NCBI GenBank assembly: GCA_003153055.1
Contig: PMBV01000067.1
Span: 1,005-10,917 of the forward strand
Source: Myxococcales bacterium
Lineage (GTDB): Bacteria > Myxococcota > Myxococcia > Myxococcales > Myxococcaceae
Length of the DNA: 9,913 nt
Reading direction: 5' to 3'
Below are positions 1-6,128 of the stretch, in pieces. The first letter of the stretch is position 1, and every line of letters starts with the position of its first letter. Below the pieces are notes generated by a model. That model was not told the DNA's origin. It worked only from the letters and a program-made list of their open reading frames with translations, and searched no databases. The translations under genes were made by a program, and so were the position numbers.

Positions 1-410
1 TCGACGACGTGCTGGTGCGCTACGGCCGCTGCTGCAACCCGGTGCCGGGTGATCCCATCGTGGGGTTCATCACGCGGGGGCGCGGCGTGACGGTGCATAC
101 GGTGGCGTGCGACAAGGCCCTGGCGACCGACCCCGAGCGGCGCGTCGAGGTCTCGTGGGATGCGCGCAGTGAGTCCAAGCGCCCCGTGACGCTGCGGGTG
201 CTGACGGTCGATCGACCCGGGCTCTTGGCGGACATGTCGCAGATCTTCTCCAAGCGGGGGGTCAACATCAGCCAGGCGAATTGTCGAGCCACTGGTGACG
301 ACCGGGCGGTGAACACCTTCGAGGTCGTCATCTCGGATCTCAAGCAGCTCACCGAGCTGATGCGGAGCATCGAGAAGCTCACCGGCGTGTACTCCGTCGA
401 ACGAATCTGA
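1..410 (+). CDS. RelA/SpoT-family (p)ppGpp synthetase/hydrolase, C-terminal fragment (5' end outside window)
   Basis: This is the C-terminal part of a long bifunctional or monofunctional Rel enzyme, which makes and/or degrades the alarmone (p)ppGpp in the cytoplasm. The reading frame is open from base 3, so the gene begins upstream of the window and the GTG at base 9 is not a real start. The first ~40 residues carry the conserved RYGRCCNPVPGD stretch and a GFITRGRGVTVH-type segment, typical of the cysteine-containing RIS/zinc-finger-like domain. From about base 165 there is a C-terminal ACT domain (VTLRVLTVDRPGLLADMSQI, then SEKLTGVYSVERI-like end), the regulatory module seen at the end of long Rel proteins. 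The catalytic hydrolase and synthetase domains and the TGS domain are not visible, so RelA, SpoT and Rel cannot be told apart here. A ridA gene follows 54 bp downstream, a common neighbour of spoT/rel in proteobacteria. The family call is firm. Confidence 0.95.
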   Translation, partial: DDVLVRYGRCCNPVPGDPIVGFITRGRGVTVHTVACDKALATDPERRVEVSWDARSESKRPVTLRVLTVDRPGLLADMSQIFSKRGVNISQANCRATGDDRAVNTFEVVISDLKQLTELMRSIEKLTGVYSVERI

Positions 411-427
411 TCGATTCCCCGGAGTGG

Positions 428-457
428 CCGACACAGGGCTCGTGGCGGTGCTACGTT
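428..457 (+). promoter_or_regulatory. Possible promoter giving a leaderless ridA mRNA
   Basis: CCGACA (428-433, 4/6 match to the -35 consensus) is followed by an 18-bp spacer and TACGTT (452-457, 3/6 match to the -10). Only seven bases separate this -10 from the ATG at 465, so transcription would start at about the A of the start codon. No Shine-Dalgarno sequence is visible in front of that ATG, which fits a leaderless message. The match is modest and the call is inferred from spacing. Confidence 0.3.
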
Positions 458-464
458 CGCGACC

Positions 465-851
465 ATGTCGAGAAAGGTGATCCATTCGGAGCAGGCTCCC
501 AAGGCCATCGGCCCGTATTCGCAGGCCGTCTCGGTGCCAGCAGGGAACCTCGTGTTTCTCTCGGGACAAATTCCCTTGGATCCGACCACCGGCGAATTGG
601 TGGTTGGAGACGCGGCCGCGCAGACGGAGCAGGTGATGAAGAACCTGAGCGCCGTGCTGGGGGCCGCCGGGGTCGGCTTTGGGCAGGTGGTGCGGTGCGG
701 CATCTTCCTCACCGACCTGGCTGATTTCGGAAAGGTGAACGAGGTGTATGGGCGTTATTTCCCTGCCGCTCCTCCGGCGCGGGTGACGGTGCAGGTGGCG
801 GCGTTGCCGCGTGGGGCACGGGTGGAGATCGACGCCATCGCAGTGGGGTGA
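465..851 (+). CDS. ridA: RidA family (YjgF/YER057c/UK114) reactive intermediate imine deaminase
   Basis: This 128-aa protein matches the full usual length of RidA proteins, which form trimers in the cytoplasm and hydrolyse reactive enamine/imine intermediates made by PLP enzymes such as threonine dehydratase. The signature features are all present: the N-terminal AIGPYSQAV motif with Tyr18, the FLSGQIPLDPTTGEL strand-loop, and the C-terminal PPARVTVQVAALPRGARVEIDAIA block. Arg106 and Glu121 align, one residue offset, with the substrate-binding Arg105 and Glu120 of the enteric enzyme, so the archetypal deaminase activity is likely retained. The ATG at 465 gives the family-typical N-terminus; there is no obvious ribosome site, and a leaderless start is possible. 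It lies 54 bp after the rel gene and 29 bp before the next gene, so it may share a transcript with either. Some RidA-family members have other roles, but the conserved Arg makes the RidA subgroup most likely. Confidence 0.95.
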   Translation: MSRKVIHSEQAPKAIGPYSQAVSVPAGNLVFLSGQIPLDPTTGELVVGDAAAQTEQVMKNLSAVLGAAGVGFGQVVRCGIFLTDLADFGKVNEVYGRYFPAAPPARVTVQVAALPRGARVEIDAIAVG

Positions 852-880
852 CCGTTCGCGGCCACCTTCTTGGAGGAGAC

Positions 881-1810
881 ATGTCAACCAAGTCAGTTCT
901 CGTCGTGGTCGCCCTTCTCGGCGCGTCGGTCGCATCGGCCCAGACCTCGACCGCTCCCACGCCGCCGCCGCTGGTCCCAGTGGCGCCTCCGCCGATGCCC
1001 GCGCCTGAGCCTGGGACCGCACCGGCCACGCTTCAGCCCACGGCTCCGCCGATGCCGACCAGCACGGCCCAGCCGGGCACTCCGCCGCCCCCGGCTGCTA
1101 CGCCTCCTTCCTATGTTCCGGGGTCGTCGTCGTACCTGCCGGGGACGCAGCCGACGTACCCGGGGTATCCGTACTCGCCGTATGGGTCTCCCATGGGGCG
1201 GGAGAAGCCATCGCCGGAGGTCGGGCTCATGGTTTCGGAGTCGCTGTTTGGGATGCTGACCGCAGGGGCTACCCTGATACTTCCCTACGTCCTGCTTTCC
1301 GGCCTTTCCGCCATGACCCCGGGGGTCCTCGATCCGACTATTGCGAACGTGATCCTCATTGTCCTCATGGTCGCGGCGCCCATGGCGGCGGCGCAGACGC
1401 AGGTGGGGATCGCCAACGGGAGTGCCTACTACCAGGTCGAGAGCTGGGTCCCGCTCATCGCGGGCCTGTTGGGCGATGCGCTCGTGTTTCTGACGTACTC
1501 AGCCTGGAACAACAGTTCGTTCTCAGGCAAGGGCTTCATCAACGCCCCGCCGGTGCTCTTCGGCCCATCCGACGGGCGGCGGGCGGATCCGCTCATCTAC
1601 CTCTTCGTCGCGGCCTCCGTCGGGGTTCCGCTCCTGCAGATGGCGGCCATCAACTTGTTCAAGCAGCCGAAGTTCAAGGCGTACGCGATGAACTACGATC
1701 CGAAGAAGGGCCTCGAGATTGGCATGCCGATGCCCATGCCGATCGTCTCCCAGACCGGGGCCGGGCCCTCCGTGGGTATTGGGCTCTCATTGCTGAGGGG
1801 CAGTTTCTGA
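881..1810 (+). CDS. Secreted/membrane proline-rich protein of unknown function
   Basis: I do not recognise this 309-aa protein. The ATG at 881 is chosen over an upstream in-frame GTG at 848 because GGAGG (872-876) stands four bases before it and because it starts a clean signal peptide: MSTKS, a hydrophobic core LVVVALLGA, and a probable cleavage after ASA at residue 20. Residues ~21-110 are a low-complexity Pro/Ala/Thr and then Tyr/Pro/Gly/Ser-rich stretch, likely an extended periplasmic spacer. Residues ~120-145, 154-173, 190-208 and 237-258 are strongly hydrophobic and could be membrane helices. The last residues (VGIGLSLLRGSF) end in Phe with alternating hydrophobics, as many outer-membrane proteins do, which sits oddly with the helices. 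It follows ridA by 29 bp on the same strand and may be co-transcribed, although the functions show no obvious link. Being a real gene is well supported by the start signal, signal peptide and codon bias; the role is unknown. Confidence 0.8.
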   Translation: MSTKSVLVVVALLGASVASAQTSTAPTPPPLVPVAPPPMPAPEPGTAPATLQPTAPPMPTSTAQPGTPPPPAATPPSYVPGSSSYLPGTQPTYPGYPYSPYGSPMGREKPSPEVGLMVSESLFGMLTAGATLILPYVLLSGLSAMTPGVLDPTIANVILIVLMVAAPMAAAQTQVGIANGSAYYQVESWVPLIAGLLGDALVFLTYSAWNNSSFSGKGFINAPPVLFGPSDGRRADPLIYLFVAASVGVPLLQMAAINLFKQPKFKAYAMNYDPKKGLEIGMPMPMPIVSQTGAGPSVGIGLSLLRGSF

Positions 1811-2115
1811 ATTGGGGAGGCGAGGAGGCGGAGAGAAGGCCTTGAGGAGGGGTGGGCGGGATGGACGCCCGTCCTCATGGGCGAGGTCGACCAGCCCCTC
1901 GACCACGGGGCGAGGTGGGCGAGGGTCTCCACCAACGTCACCAATGGTACCATTTTGGTCCTCGCTGCCTCCGTTGTAACCATTGGTGCTATTGCTGGCG
2001 ACCTGCGCCCCTCGGCCTCCACTCGAGGACAATCGCTCGTCGTGCAGAGGGGCTGATCAGAGCGCCCGCAGCGGCCAACCCCAGACACCGCCACCCCCAA
2101 GGCCAAGCAGTCAAC
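1811..2115. other. Gap between convergent genes; no convincing gene
   Basis: This 305-bp stretch lies between the ends of two converging genes. Reading frames run through it on both strands, but they are low-complexity (Pro/Arg/Ser) and run into the flanking genes in other frames. One short hairpin, GCCCC(8-nt loop)GGGGC at 1894-1911, could contribute to termination of the plus-strand unit but has no T-run. The only distinct element is the AT-rich inverted repeat at 1939-1988, listed separately. The gap could be the eroded remains of a lost gene; nothing in it is recognisable. Confidence 0.6.
1939..1988. repeat. Inverted repeat with an internal 12-bp palindrome
   Basis: CACCAATGGT (1939-1948) and ACCATTGGTG (1979-1988) are perfect 10-base reverse complements separated by 30 bases. 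The left arm also runs into a perfect 12-base palindrome, AATGGTACCATT (1943-1954), and TTGGT at 1955-1959 gives another partner for the ACCAA at 1940-1944. CACCAA also occurs at 1930-1935. The patch is richer in A+T than its surroundings. It may be an operator-like dyad, a folded 3' UTR, or a relic; there is no T-run to make it a standard intrinsic terminator. Confidence 0.6.
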
Positions 2116-2754
2116 TCAGAACACCCGGTACCCCACGCCCAACTGCAGGCCCCACGCGACGCGCGTCTGAGCCAGCCCCGAGGGCCCCTCCCTCGCGTCA
2201 GGCCCCAGCTTGCCCAAGACGAGCAGTGAGACGCCCTGGCCGAGCACGAACTCTCCGCCCACTGCGAGGGTCGGCGTGAACTCCAACCCGTGCACGTTCA
2301 GGCTGATCGCCAAGGGCACCTCCACCTTGGCCACCAGCCCGACGATCTCCGACAGCTCGTAAGACCCCACGCCCACCAACGCCGGCCGCAACGCCCACGA
2401 GGCGAAGTTCCCCAAGTCGTAGTACGTCGCCCCGCTGCAGAGCCTCAAGCCCAGCATTCCCCCAGCGGCGAGCTGGAGCGGGCCCTGCTTCCAGACTCCC
2501 AACTTGAAGCCGCCCTCCAGCACACTGGAGACCTCGAACACATCGAACGACAGGCGGGCCTCCACCTCGAACGCCTCGAAGCCCTGCCGATAGCCCACGG
2601 CCAGCTCCGGAGCCCCCACCTGCCCGTAGAGCGCGATGGTGCCTGCCCCCAACGCTGCAGGCGACACGGCTCCACCCAGCCCAGGCGTCGACGAGGCACG
2701 GGCTGTCACTCCTCCATCTGCTGCCAACAACGCGAGGACCAGGGGAGCAATCAT
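2116..2754 (-). CDS. Small probable outer-membrane beta-barrel protein, unknown function
   Basis: This 212-aa protein has a short hydrophobic N-terminus (MIAPLVLALLAADGG) that looks like a signal peptide, though it lacks the usual basic residue before the core. The body is made of amphipathic stretches with alternating hydrophobic and small/polar residues and many Gly (for example TIALYGQVGAPELAVGY, SSVLEGGFKLGVW, LTPTLAVGGEFVLG-like repeats). The final GLQLGVGYRVF ends in an aromatic-x-Phe pattern recognised by the barrel-assembly machinery. I infer an 8- to 10-stranded outer-membrane barrel, but no named family is evident. The ATG at 2754 is chosen because the frame upstream is not hydrophobic and would spoil the signal peptide. 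A GGAGG stands 12 bases before it, a longer spacing than usual. It faces away from the receiver/TPR gene and towards the secreted proline-rich gene. The single Cys in the middle region has no visible partner. Confidence 0.7.
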   Translation of the reverse strand: MIAPLVLALLAADGGVTARASSTPGLGGAVSPAALGAGTIALYGQVGAPELAVGYRQGFEAFEVEARLSFDVFEVSSVLEGGFKLGVWKQGPLQLAAGGMLGLRLCSGATYYDLGNFASWALRPALVGVGSYELSEIVGLVAKVEVPLAISLNVHGLEFTPTLAVGGEFVLGQGVSLLVLGKLGPDAREGPSGLAQTRVAWGLQLGVGYRVF

Positions 2755-2986
2755 GTGGGATGAATACCTCCATCGCGGAGATGAGCCAGAAAGAGACCTA
2801 CCCGAGTGGGAATTTTGACCCGGCGACCGAGCCGACACACGCTTGTAGCACCCTGGGCAAGCCGACCCAGCGTCGAGGAGCCAAGCTCCCTTTCCAAGGC
2901 GGATTCCTAAAAACTCGAGAATTTCATCGCCCGATCGACGGGTGCCTTGACCTCCTTGGAGGGTCTGTCGCTACTGTGGAGGTCGA
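2755..2986. promoter_or_regulatory. Divergent intergenic promoter region
   Basis: This 232-bp region separates two genes that start in opposite directions and must hold control signals for both. It contains small dyads: CTGGG(8 nt)CCCAG at 2853-2870, GGAGC-CAA-GCTCC at 2877-2889, and an AT-rich patch around 2905-2927. On the minus strand there is an extended -10-like TGCTACAAG (2850-2842). No good -35/-10 pair was found for the plus-strand gene. The 3' end forms a possible Shine-Dalgarno-masking hairpin, listed separately. Confidence 0.55.
2842..2850 (-). promoter_or_regulatory. Extended -10-like element for the small barrel-protein gene
   Basis: Read on the minus strand this is TGCTACAAG: a TG motif one base before TACAAG, which matches four of six -10 positions. 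It would place the transcript start near 2835, about 80 bases before the ATG at 2754. No good -35 hexamer lies 16-18 bp upstream, which an extended -10 can tolerate. This is weak evidence from a single short motif. Confidence 0.2.
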
Positions 2987-2998
2987 ATGGCCACCTCC
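2947..2998 (+). promoter_or_regulatory. Possible Shine-Dalgarno-masking RNA structure at the start of the receiver/TPR gene
   Basis: The ribosome site GGAGG (2978-2982) is four bases before the ATG at 2987. TTGACCTCC (2947-2955) can pair with GGAGGTCGA (2978-2986) as nine consecutive pairs, one of them G-U, with a 22-nt loop; this covers the ribosome site right up to the start codon. ACCTCC (2993-2998), just inside the gene, can instead pair with GGAGGT (2978-2983) around a 9-nt loop holding the start codon. A second GGAGG (2958-2962) lies in the first loop. The pairings are seen directly; regulation is inferred. Confidence 0.4.
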
Positions 2999-5503
2999 CA
3001 CCAGCCATCGATGGCGAAGCACGCCCCGGAGCGCTCTCGCGAGCCCCGGGCCCGACCGTTGGTGCTGATCGTCGACCCCAACGAGACGACCCGATCGGTG
3101 CTCGAGGTCGCCCTGGCTCGCGATGGCTTCGACGTCTGGAGCGCCTCCAGTGGCGCCAAGGGCATCGACCTGGTTCGGCACGGGCCCAGCCCCGACGTCG
3201 TGGTGGTCGAGGCCGACCTGGGCAGCGGAGATGGCCTCTCGTTCGTGGCGCAGCTTCGTGGCGAGCCCGCGACGGCCAAGGCCCCCATGCTGCTCCTCTC
3301 TCGCGCCCAGCGCCGCAACGTCGAGGCCTTGGCTGACGTGGTCGGCATCGACGTGGTGATCCAGAAGCCCGCCTACGCCCGCGATGTCGTGGCGTTGGTG
3401 CGCCTCGAGCACCTCCGGAACCTGCGAGGTGGCCAAGATCTGGTGTTCCACACCGCCCAGTTGCCCGCCGCCCAACTCCTCCGCGCCCTCTTGTCCTGCC
3501 CTCGGTCGGGGCGGGTGACGCTCCATGGCGGGCGCGGTGAGGTGTGGTTTCGAGCCGGTCGCATCGTACGAACCCGCCTTGATCGCGGGGCCGACCTCGA
3601 GGCGCTCGTGCGAGGCCTGGCGCTGAGCGGTGACAGCTACACGCTCAGCCTCGAGCCCGTGGAGACGCCCGCCGAAGTGAGCTTCGGCTTGAGGGAGCTC
3701 GTTTCGGTGGTGATGCCCCGCCTCGCCTCCTGGCAACGGGTGCAGCAGCGAAGCCTCCCCCTCGACTCGCTCCTGGTGGTCGACTTTGCTCGGTTGGGCC
3801 TGGCGCTGAAATCCATGCCCGACGGCATCAACGGCGTGGTGCAGCTGTTCGATGGGTTTCGCACCGTCGAGGCAGTGCTGGTCGACAGCCCGCACAACGA
3901 GACCCTCACGCTCGAGATCGCGACGCGGCTCTACACCATGGGTGTGTTGACGCCTCAGCGCCCCAGAGGTCTCGAACCTGCCAAGGTCGCCGGAGCGAGG
4001 CTCTTCGAGCCGACCAGCACCCCTGCCGAGCGGTTGATGCGCGAGCTGTTCGAGGGTGAACCAGGCAGTCGACCGGTGGAGCAGCCGGCGCCCGCCGCCC
4101 CCGACGGTGATTGGTTCCAGGAGCCCACCGGCACCGGCCTCGACGTGGCCGACCCGGCTGGAGGGTGGTTGGCGGCCTCGGCCAGCGAGTTCACCAGGGG
4201 GCTCCCGGCCGACCTCGAGCGCCAGCTCGATGCCTTCCACATTCAGCCCGAGATCGAGGTGGCCGACCTCTCTGATGACGACGAGGAGCTCCGCGCCTTT
4301 CTCAGGGGCGACGACGAGGCCTTCACCGCGCTCGATCACGCCGTGCGCGAAGCCGTCGGCGACGAGGCCCAGGACGCCCCCCGAGCGCCGAGCCCCGGTA
4401 CGACCAACGGCACCGCCGGCTCGAATGGGCATCACCACGCTCACCCCCCGCCGGTGCGCGTGGAGGGACCAGCTCCGAAGGTGGGCGAAGCGACCCCCAT
4501 CGAGGCCATCACCGCGGCGGATCTCCTGGCCGAGGCGCTGAACCGAGCGTGGCCGGCTACCATGCCCTCGAAGGAGCCCCCTGCCTCGGAGCCCGCTCCC
4601 ACCCCCGTGGTTCCGATGCCCGAGGAATCGGTGCGCCTCACGCCCGATGCACCCCGTCACGAGACTTTGAGCGAGCTCCCGCTCATTGCACCGGAGTCGG
4701 ACCTACCGCCGTCGCAGGCTCGATCGCTGGCCGCACCCTCGCTGCCGGGCATGTTCTCGGCGGACCCAGCCCTGAGCCCCGAGGCTCCGCTCCGCTCCGA
4801 GGGGGCGAGGCCAGCGCGCGACGAGCTCTTGGAGAAAGCCTTCTTCGAAGTCACAGGCGATCCCGACCCCGCCTTCACCGCCGAAGCCGTCACGGTCGAG
4901 GTGCAGGCAGCAGCGAGTCATCCCTGGCGATGGGTCGTCGCTGGTGTTGGGGTGCTCCTCTGCGTCGTACTCGCCGAATGGCTGGTGGTGCAGCAGCGCA
5001 CCAAACCCCAGGTCGCGCCGATCGCCGTGGCCCCGCCACCCCCAACCCTCGTCGCCGAGGCTCCGCTCCCGCCTCCGACCCAAGTCCCCGCTCCAGCAGT
5101 GGAGGCCATCGATCCGGCCCCTCCACCAGCCGCCGCTCCGCTGCCCGCCCCACCAGCCGAGTCTCCGGCCCTGGTGGTGGCCCGCCGCGCCTACGAGTTG
5201 GGCGAATACCAGCGAGCGTCGAGTGTCCTCGAGCAGCTCCTCCGGGAGGCGCCCAGCTCGGCTCCCGCCTGGCTCTTGTTGGGTCAGGTTCGTTACGACG
5301 CGATGAACGGGGTGGGGGCCCGCCTGGCCGCCGACCAAGTGCTGGCCATCGAGCCCAACAACGCCCCAGTGCAGATGCTCCTGGCCTCCATGTCTTTCGA
5401 TGCGCACGACAAGGTGGCGGCCCGCAAGGCGCTCGAGCGCTACCTCGCGCTCGACCCCAACGGCCCCTTCGCTTCGGAGGCTCGCTCGTTGCTCAAACGG
5501 TGA
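2987..5503 (+). CDS. Degenerate receiver + DUF4388 (PATAN) + single transmembrane helix + TPR protein
   Basis: This 838-aa protein starts at an ATG with GGAGG four bases upstream. Residues ~25-140 form a CheY-like receiver: LVLIVDPNE, PDVVVVEADLGSGDG and VVIQKPAY mark strands 1, 3 and 5. Asp30, Ser105 and Lys127 are in place, but the second acidic residue is Pro31 and the phospho-acceptor position is Glu75, so normal phosphorylation is unlikely. Residues ~150-255 match DUF4388/PATAN, followed by a helical part to ~325. Residues ~330-640 are an acidic, Pro-rich, probably disordered linker with a short His-rich patch. Residues 649-668 (WVVAGVGVLLCVVLAEWLVV) are one membrane helix. Then comes a Pro/Ala-rich spacer, and residues ~728-838 contain tandem TPR helices (YELGEYQRASSVLEQLLREA, ALERYLALDPNGPF). 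With no signal peptide the N-terminus should be cytoplasmic and the TPR periplasmic. It lies 52 bp before ruvC and probably shares its transcript. Domain calls are firm; the role is unknown, perhaps signalling or scaffolding. Confidence 0.88.
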   Translation: MATSHQPSMAKHAPERSREPRARPLVLIVDPNETTRSVLEVALARDGFDVWSASSGAKGIDLVRHGPSPDVVVVEADLGSGDGLSFVAQLRGEPATAKAPMLLLSRAQRRNVEALADVVGIDVVIQKPAYARDVVALVRLEHLRNLRGGQDLVFHTAQLPAAQLLRALLSCPRSGRVTLHGGRGEVWFRAGRIVRTRLDRGADLEALVRGLALSGDSYTLSLEPVETPAEVSFGLRELVSVVMPRLASWQRVQQRSLPLDSLLVVDFARLGLALKSMPDGINGVVQLFDGFRTVEAVLVDSPHNETLTLEIATRLYTMGVLTPQRPRGLEPAKVAGARLFEPTSTPAERLMRELFEGEPGSRPVEQPAPAAPDGDWFQEPTGTGLDVADPAGGWLAASASEFTRGLPADLERQLDAFHIQPEIEVADLSDDDEELRAFLRGDDEAFTALDHAVREAVGDEAQDAPRAPSPGTTNGTAGSNGHHHAHPPPVRVEGPAPKVGEATPIEAITAADLLAEALNRAWPATMPSKEPPASEPAPTPVVPMPEESVRLTPDAPRHETLSELPLIAPESDLPPSQARSLAAPSLPGMFSADPALSPEAPLRSEGARPARDELLEKAFFEVTGDPDPAFTAEAVTVEVQAAASHPWRWVVAGVGVLLCVVLAEWLVVQQRTKPQVAPIAVAPPPPTLVAEAPLPPPTQVPAPAVEAIDPAPPPAAAPLPAPPAESPALVVARRAYELGEYQRASSVLEQLLREAPSSAPAWLLLGQVRYDAMNGVGARLAADQVLAIEPNNAPVQMLLASMSFDAHDKVAARKALERYLALDPNGPFASEARSLLKR

Positions 5504-5555
5504 GGAACGCGGCTCTTTTCGACACCGGCGGCGCGGCGAGGTAAACGTCCGTTCC

Positions 5556-6128
5556 GTGGTGGCGACCTCTCTGCGCGTGCTGGGCATCGACCCCGGGAGC
5601 CGGTTCCTGGGGTTTGGCATGGTCGAGCTCAAGCACCGGCGGGTGACCCACGTTGGCTCGGGCGTCATCACCCTCGATGGCAAAGCGCCGCTGGCCCAGC
5701 GGCTCCATCAGATCTTCGTCGAGCTGGGCGAGGTGATCCGCGCGTTTCGCCCCGACGCCGTCTCGGTGGAGGGCGTCTTCACCAACAAGAACGCTCGCAG
5801 CGCCCTCATCCTCGGGCACGCGCGGGGCGTGGCGTTGCTGCTCGCTGCCCAAAACGGGACCCCAGTCTTCGAGTACGCCCCGGCCCGCGTCAAACGCTCC
5901 GTCGGCGCTGGCGGGAACGACTCCAAGGGCTCGGTGGCGCGCATGGTGACGATGCAGCTCGGCTTGACCCAGCCTCTCAAGCGCGCCGATGCCTACGACG
6001 CCCTGGCGGTGGCGCTCTGCCATGTGCACCAGGCCAACGCGGCGTTCCCGGTCTCCCGCGGCGCGTCGAGCAGCTTCGAGGCCCGGCTCACGTCGGCCGT
6101 GGTGCCGGCGAGGAAGGTGGCGCGATGA
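5556..6128 (+). CDS. ruvC: Crossover junction endodeoxyribonuclease RuvC
   Basis: RuvC is the dimeric nuclease that cuts Holliday junctions symmetrically at the end of recombinational repair, working with the RuvAB branch-migration complex. The RNase H-like fold is clear: RVLGIDPGSRFLGFG at the start, VSVEGVFTNKNARSALILGHARG in the middle, and KRADAYDALAVALCH near the end. Counting from the chosen start, the four metal-binding acidic residues are Asp12, Glu72, Asp145 and Asp148, so the enzyme should be active. I chose the first of two tandem GTG codons (5556 and 5559); a GAGG lies 14 bases upstream, so the exact start is uncertain, and the open frame extends further upstream inside the previous gene. 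At 190 aa it is a little longer than the ~173-aa enteric enzyme, with a Ser/Arg-rich tail. Its stop overlaps the ruvA start as ATGA (6125-6128), indicating translational coupling. Confidence 0.95.
   Translation: MVATSLRVLGIDPGSRFLGFGMVELKHRRVTHVGSGVITLDGKAPLAQRLHQIFVELGEVIRAFRPDAVSVEGVFTNKNARSALILGHARGVALLLAAQNGTPVFEYAPARVKRSVGAGGNDSKGSVARMVTMQLGLTQPLKRADAYDALAVALCHVHQANAAFPVSRGASSSFEARLTSAVVPARKVAR

Noticed and set aside
1787..2032. Minus-strand 81-codon frame rich in Gly/Ser/Asn/Pro
   Set aside because: TTG start without a ribosome site, low complexity, and its end overlaps the stop region of the secreted protein gene.
1983..2279. Short plus-strand frame starting at TTG and reading LVLLLATCAP, which resembles a lipoprotein signal with a lipobox Cys
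   Set aside because: No ribosome site, no basic residues before the core, low-complexity remainder, and it runs deep into the opposite-strand barrel gene. Possibly a relic but not supportable.
2947..2977. TTGACC (2947) with TACTGT (2972) as a promoter for the receiver/TPR gene
   Set aside because: The spacing would be 19 bp and the start of transcription would fall at about 2984, deleting the good GGAGG ribosome site; the complementarity explanation fits better.
2924..4660. 578-codon open frame on the minus strand, opposite the receiver/TPR gene
   Set aside because: His/Gly/Arg-rich sequence without domains, typical of the strand opposite a GC-rich gene; the plus strand has clear receiver and DUF4388 domains.
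4703..5683. 326-codon minus-strand open frame across the TPR end and ruvC start
   Set aside because: No domain or start signal, and it crosses two well-supported genes on the other strand.
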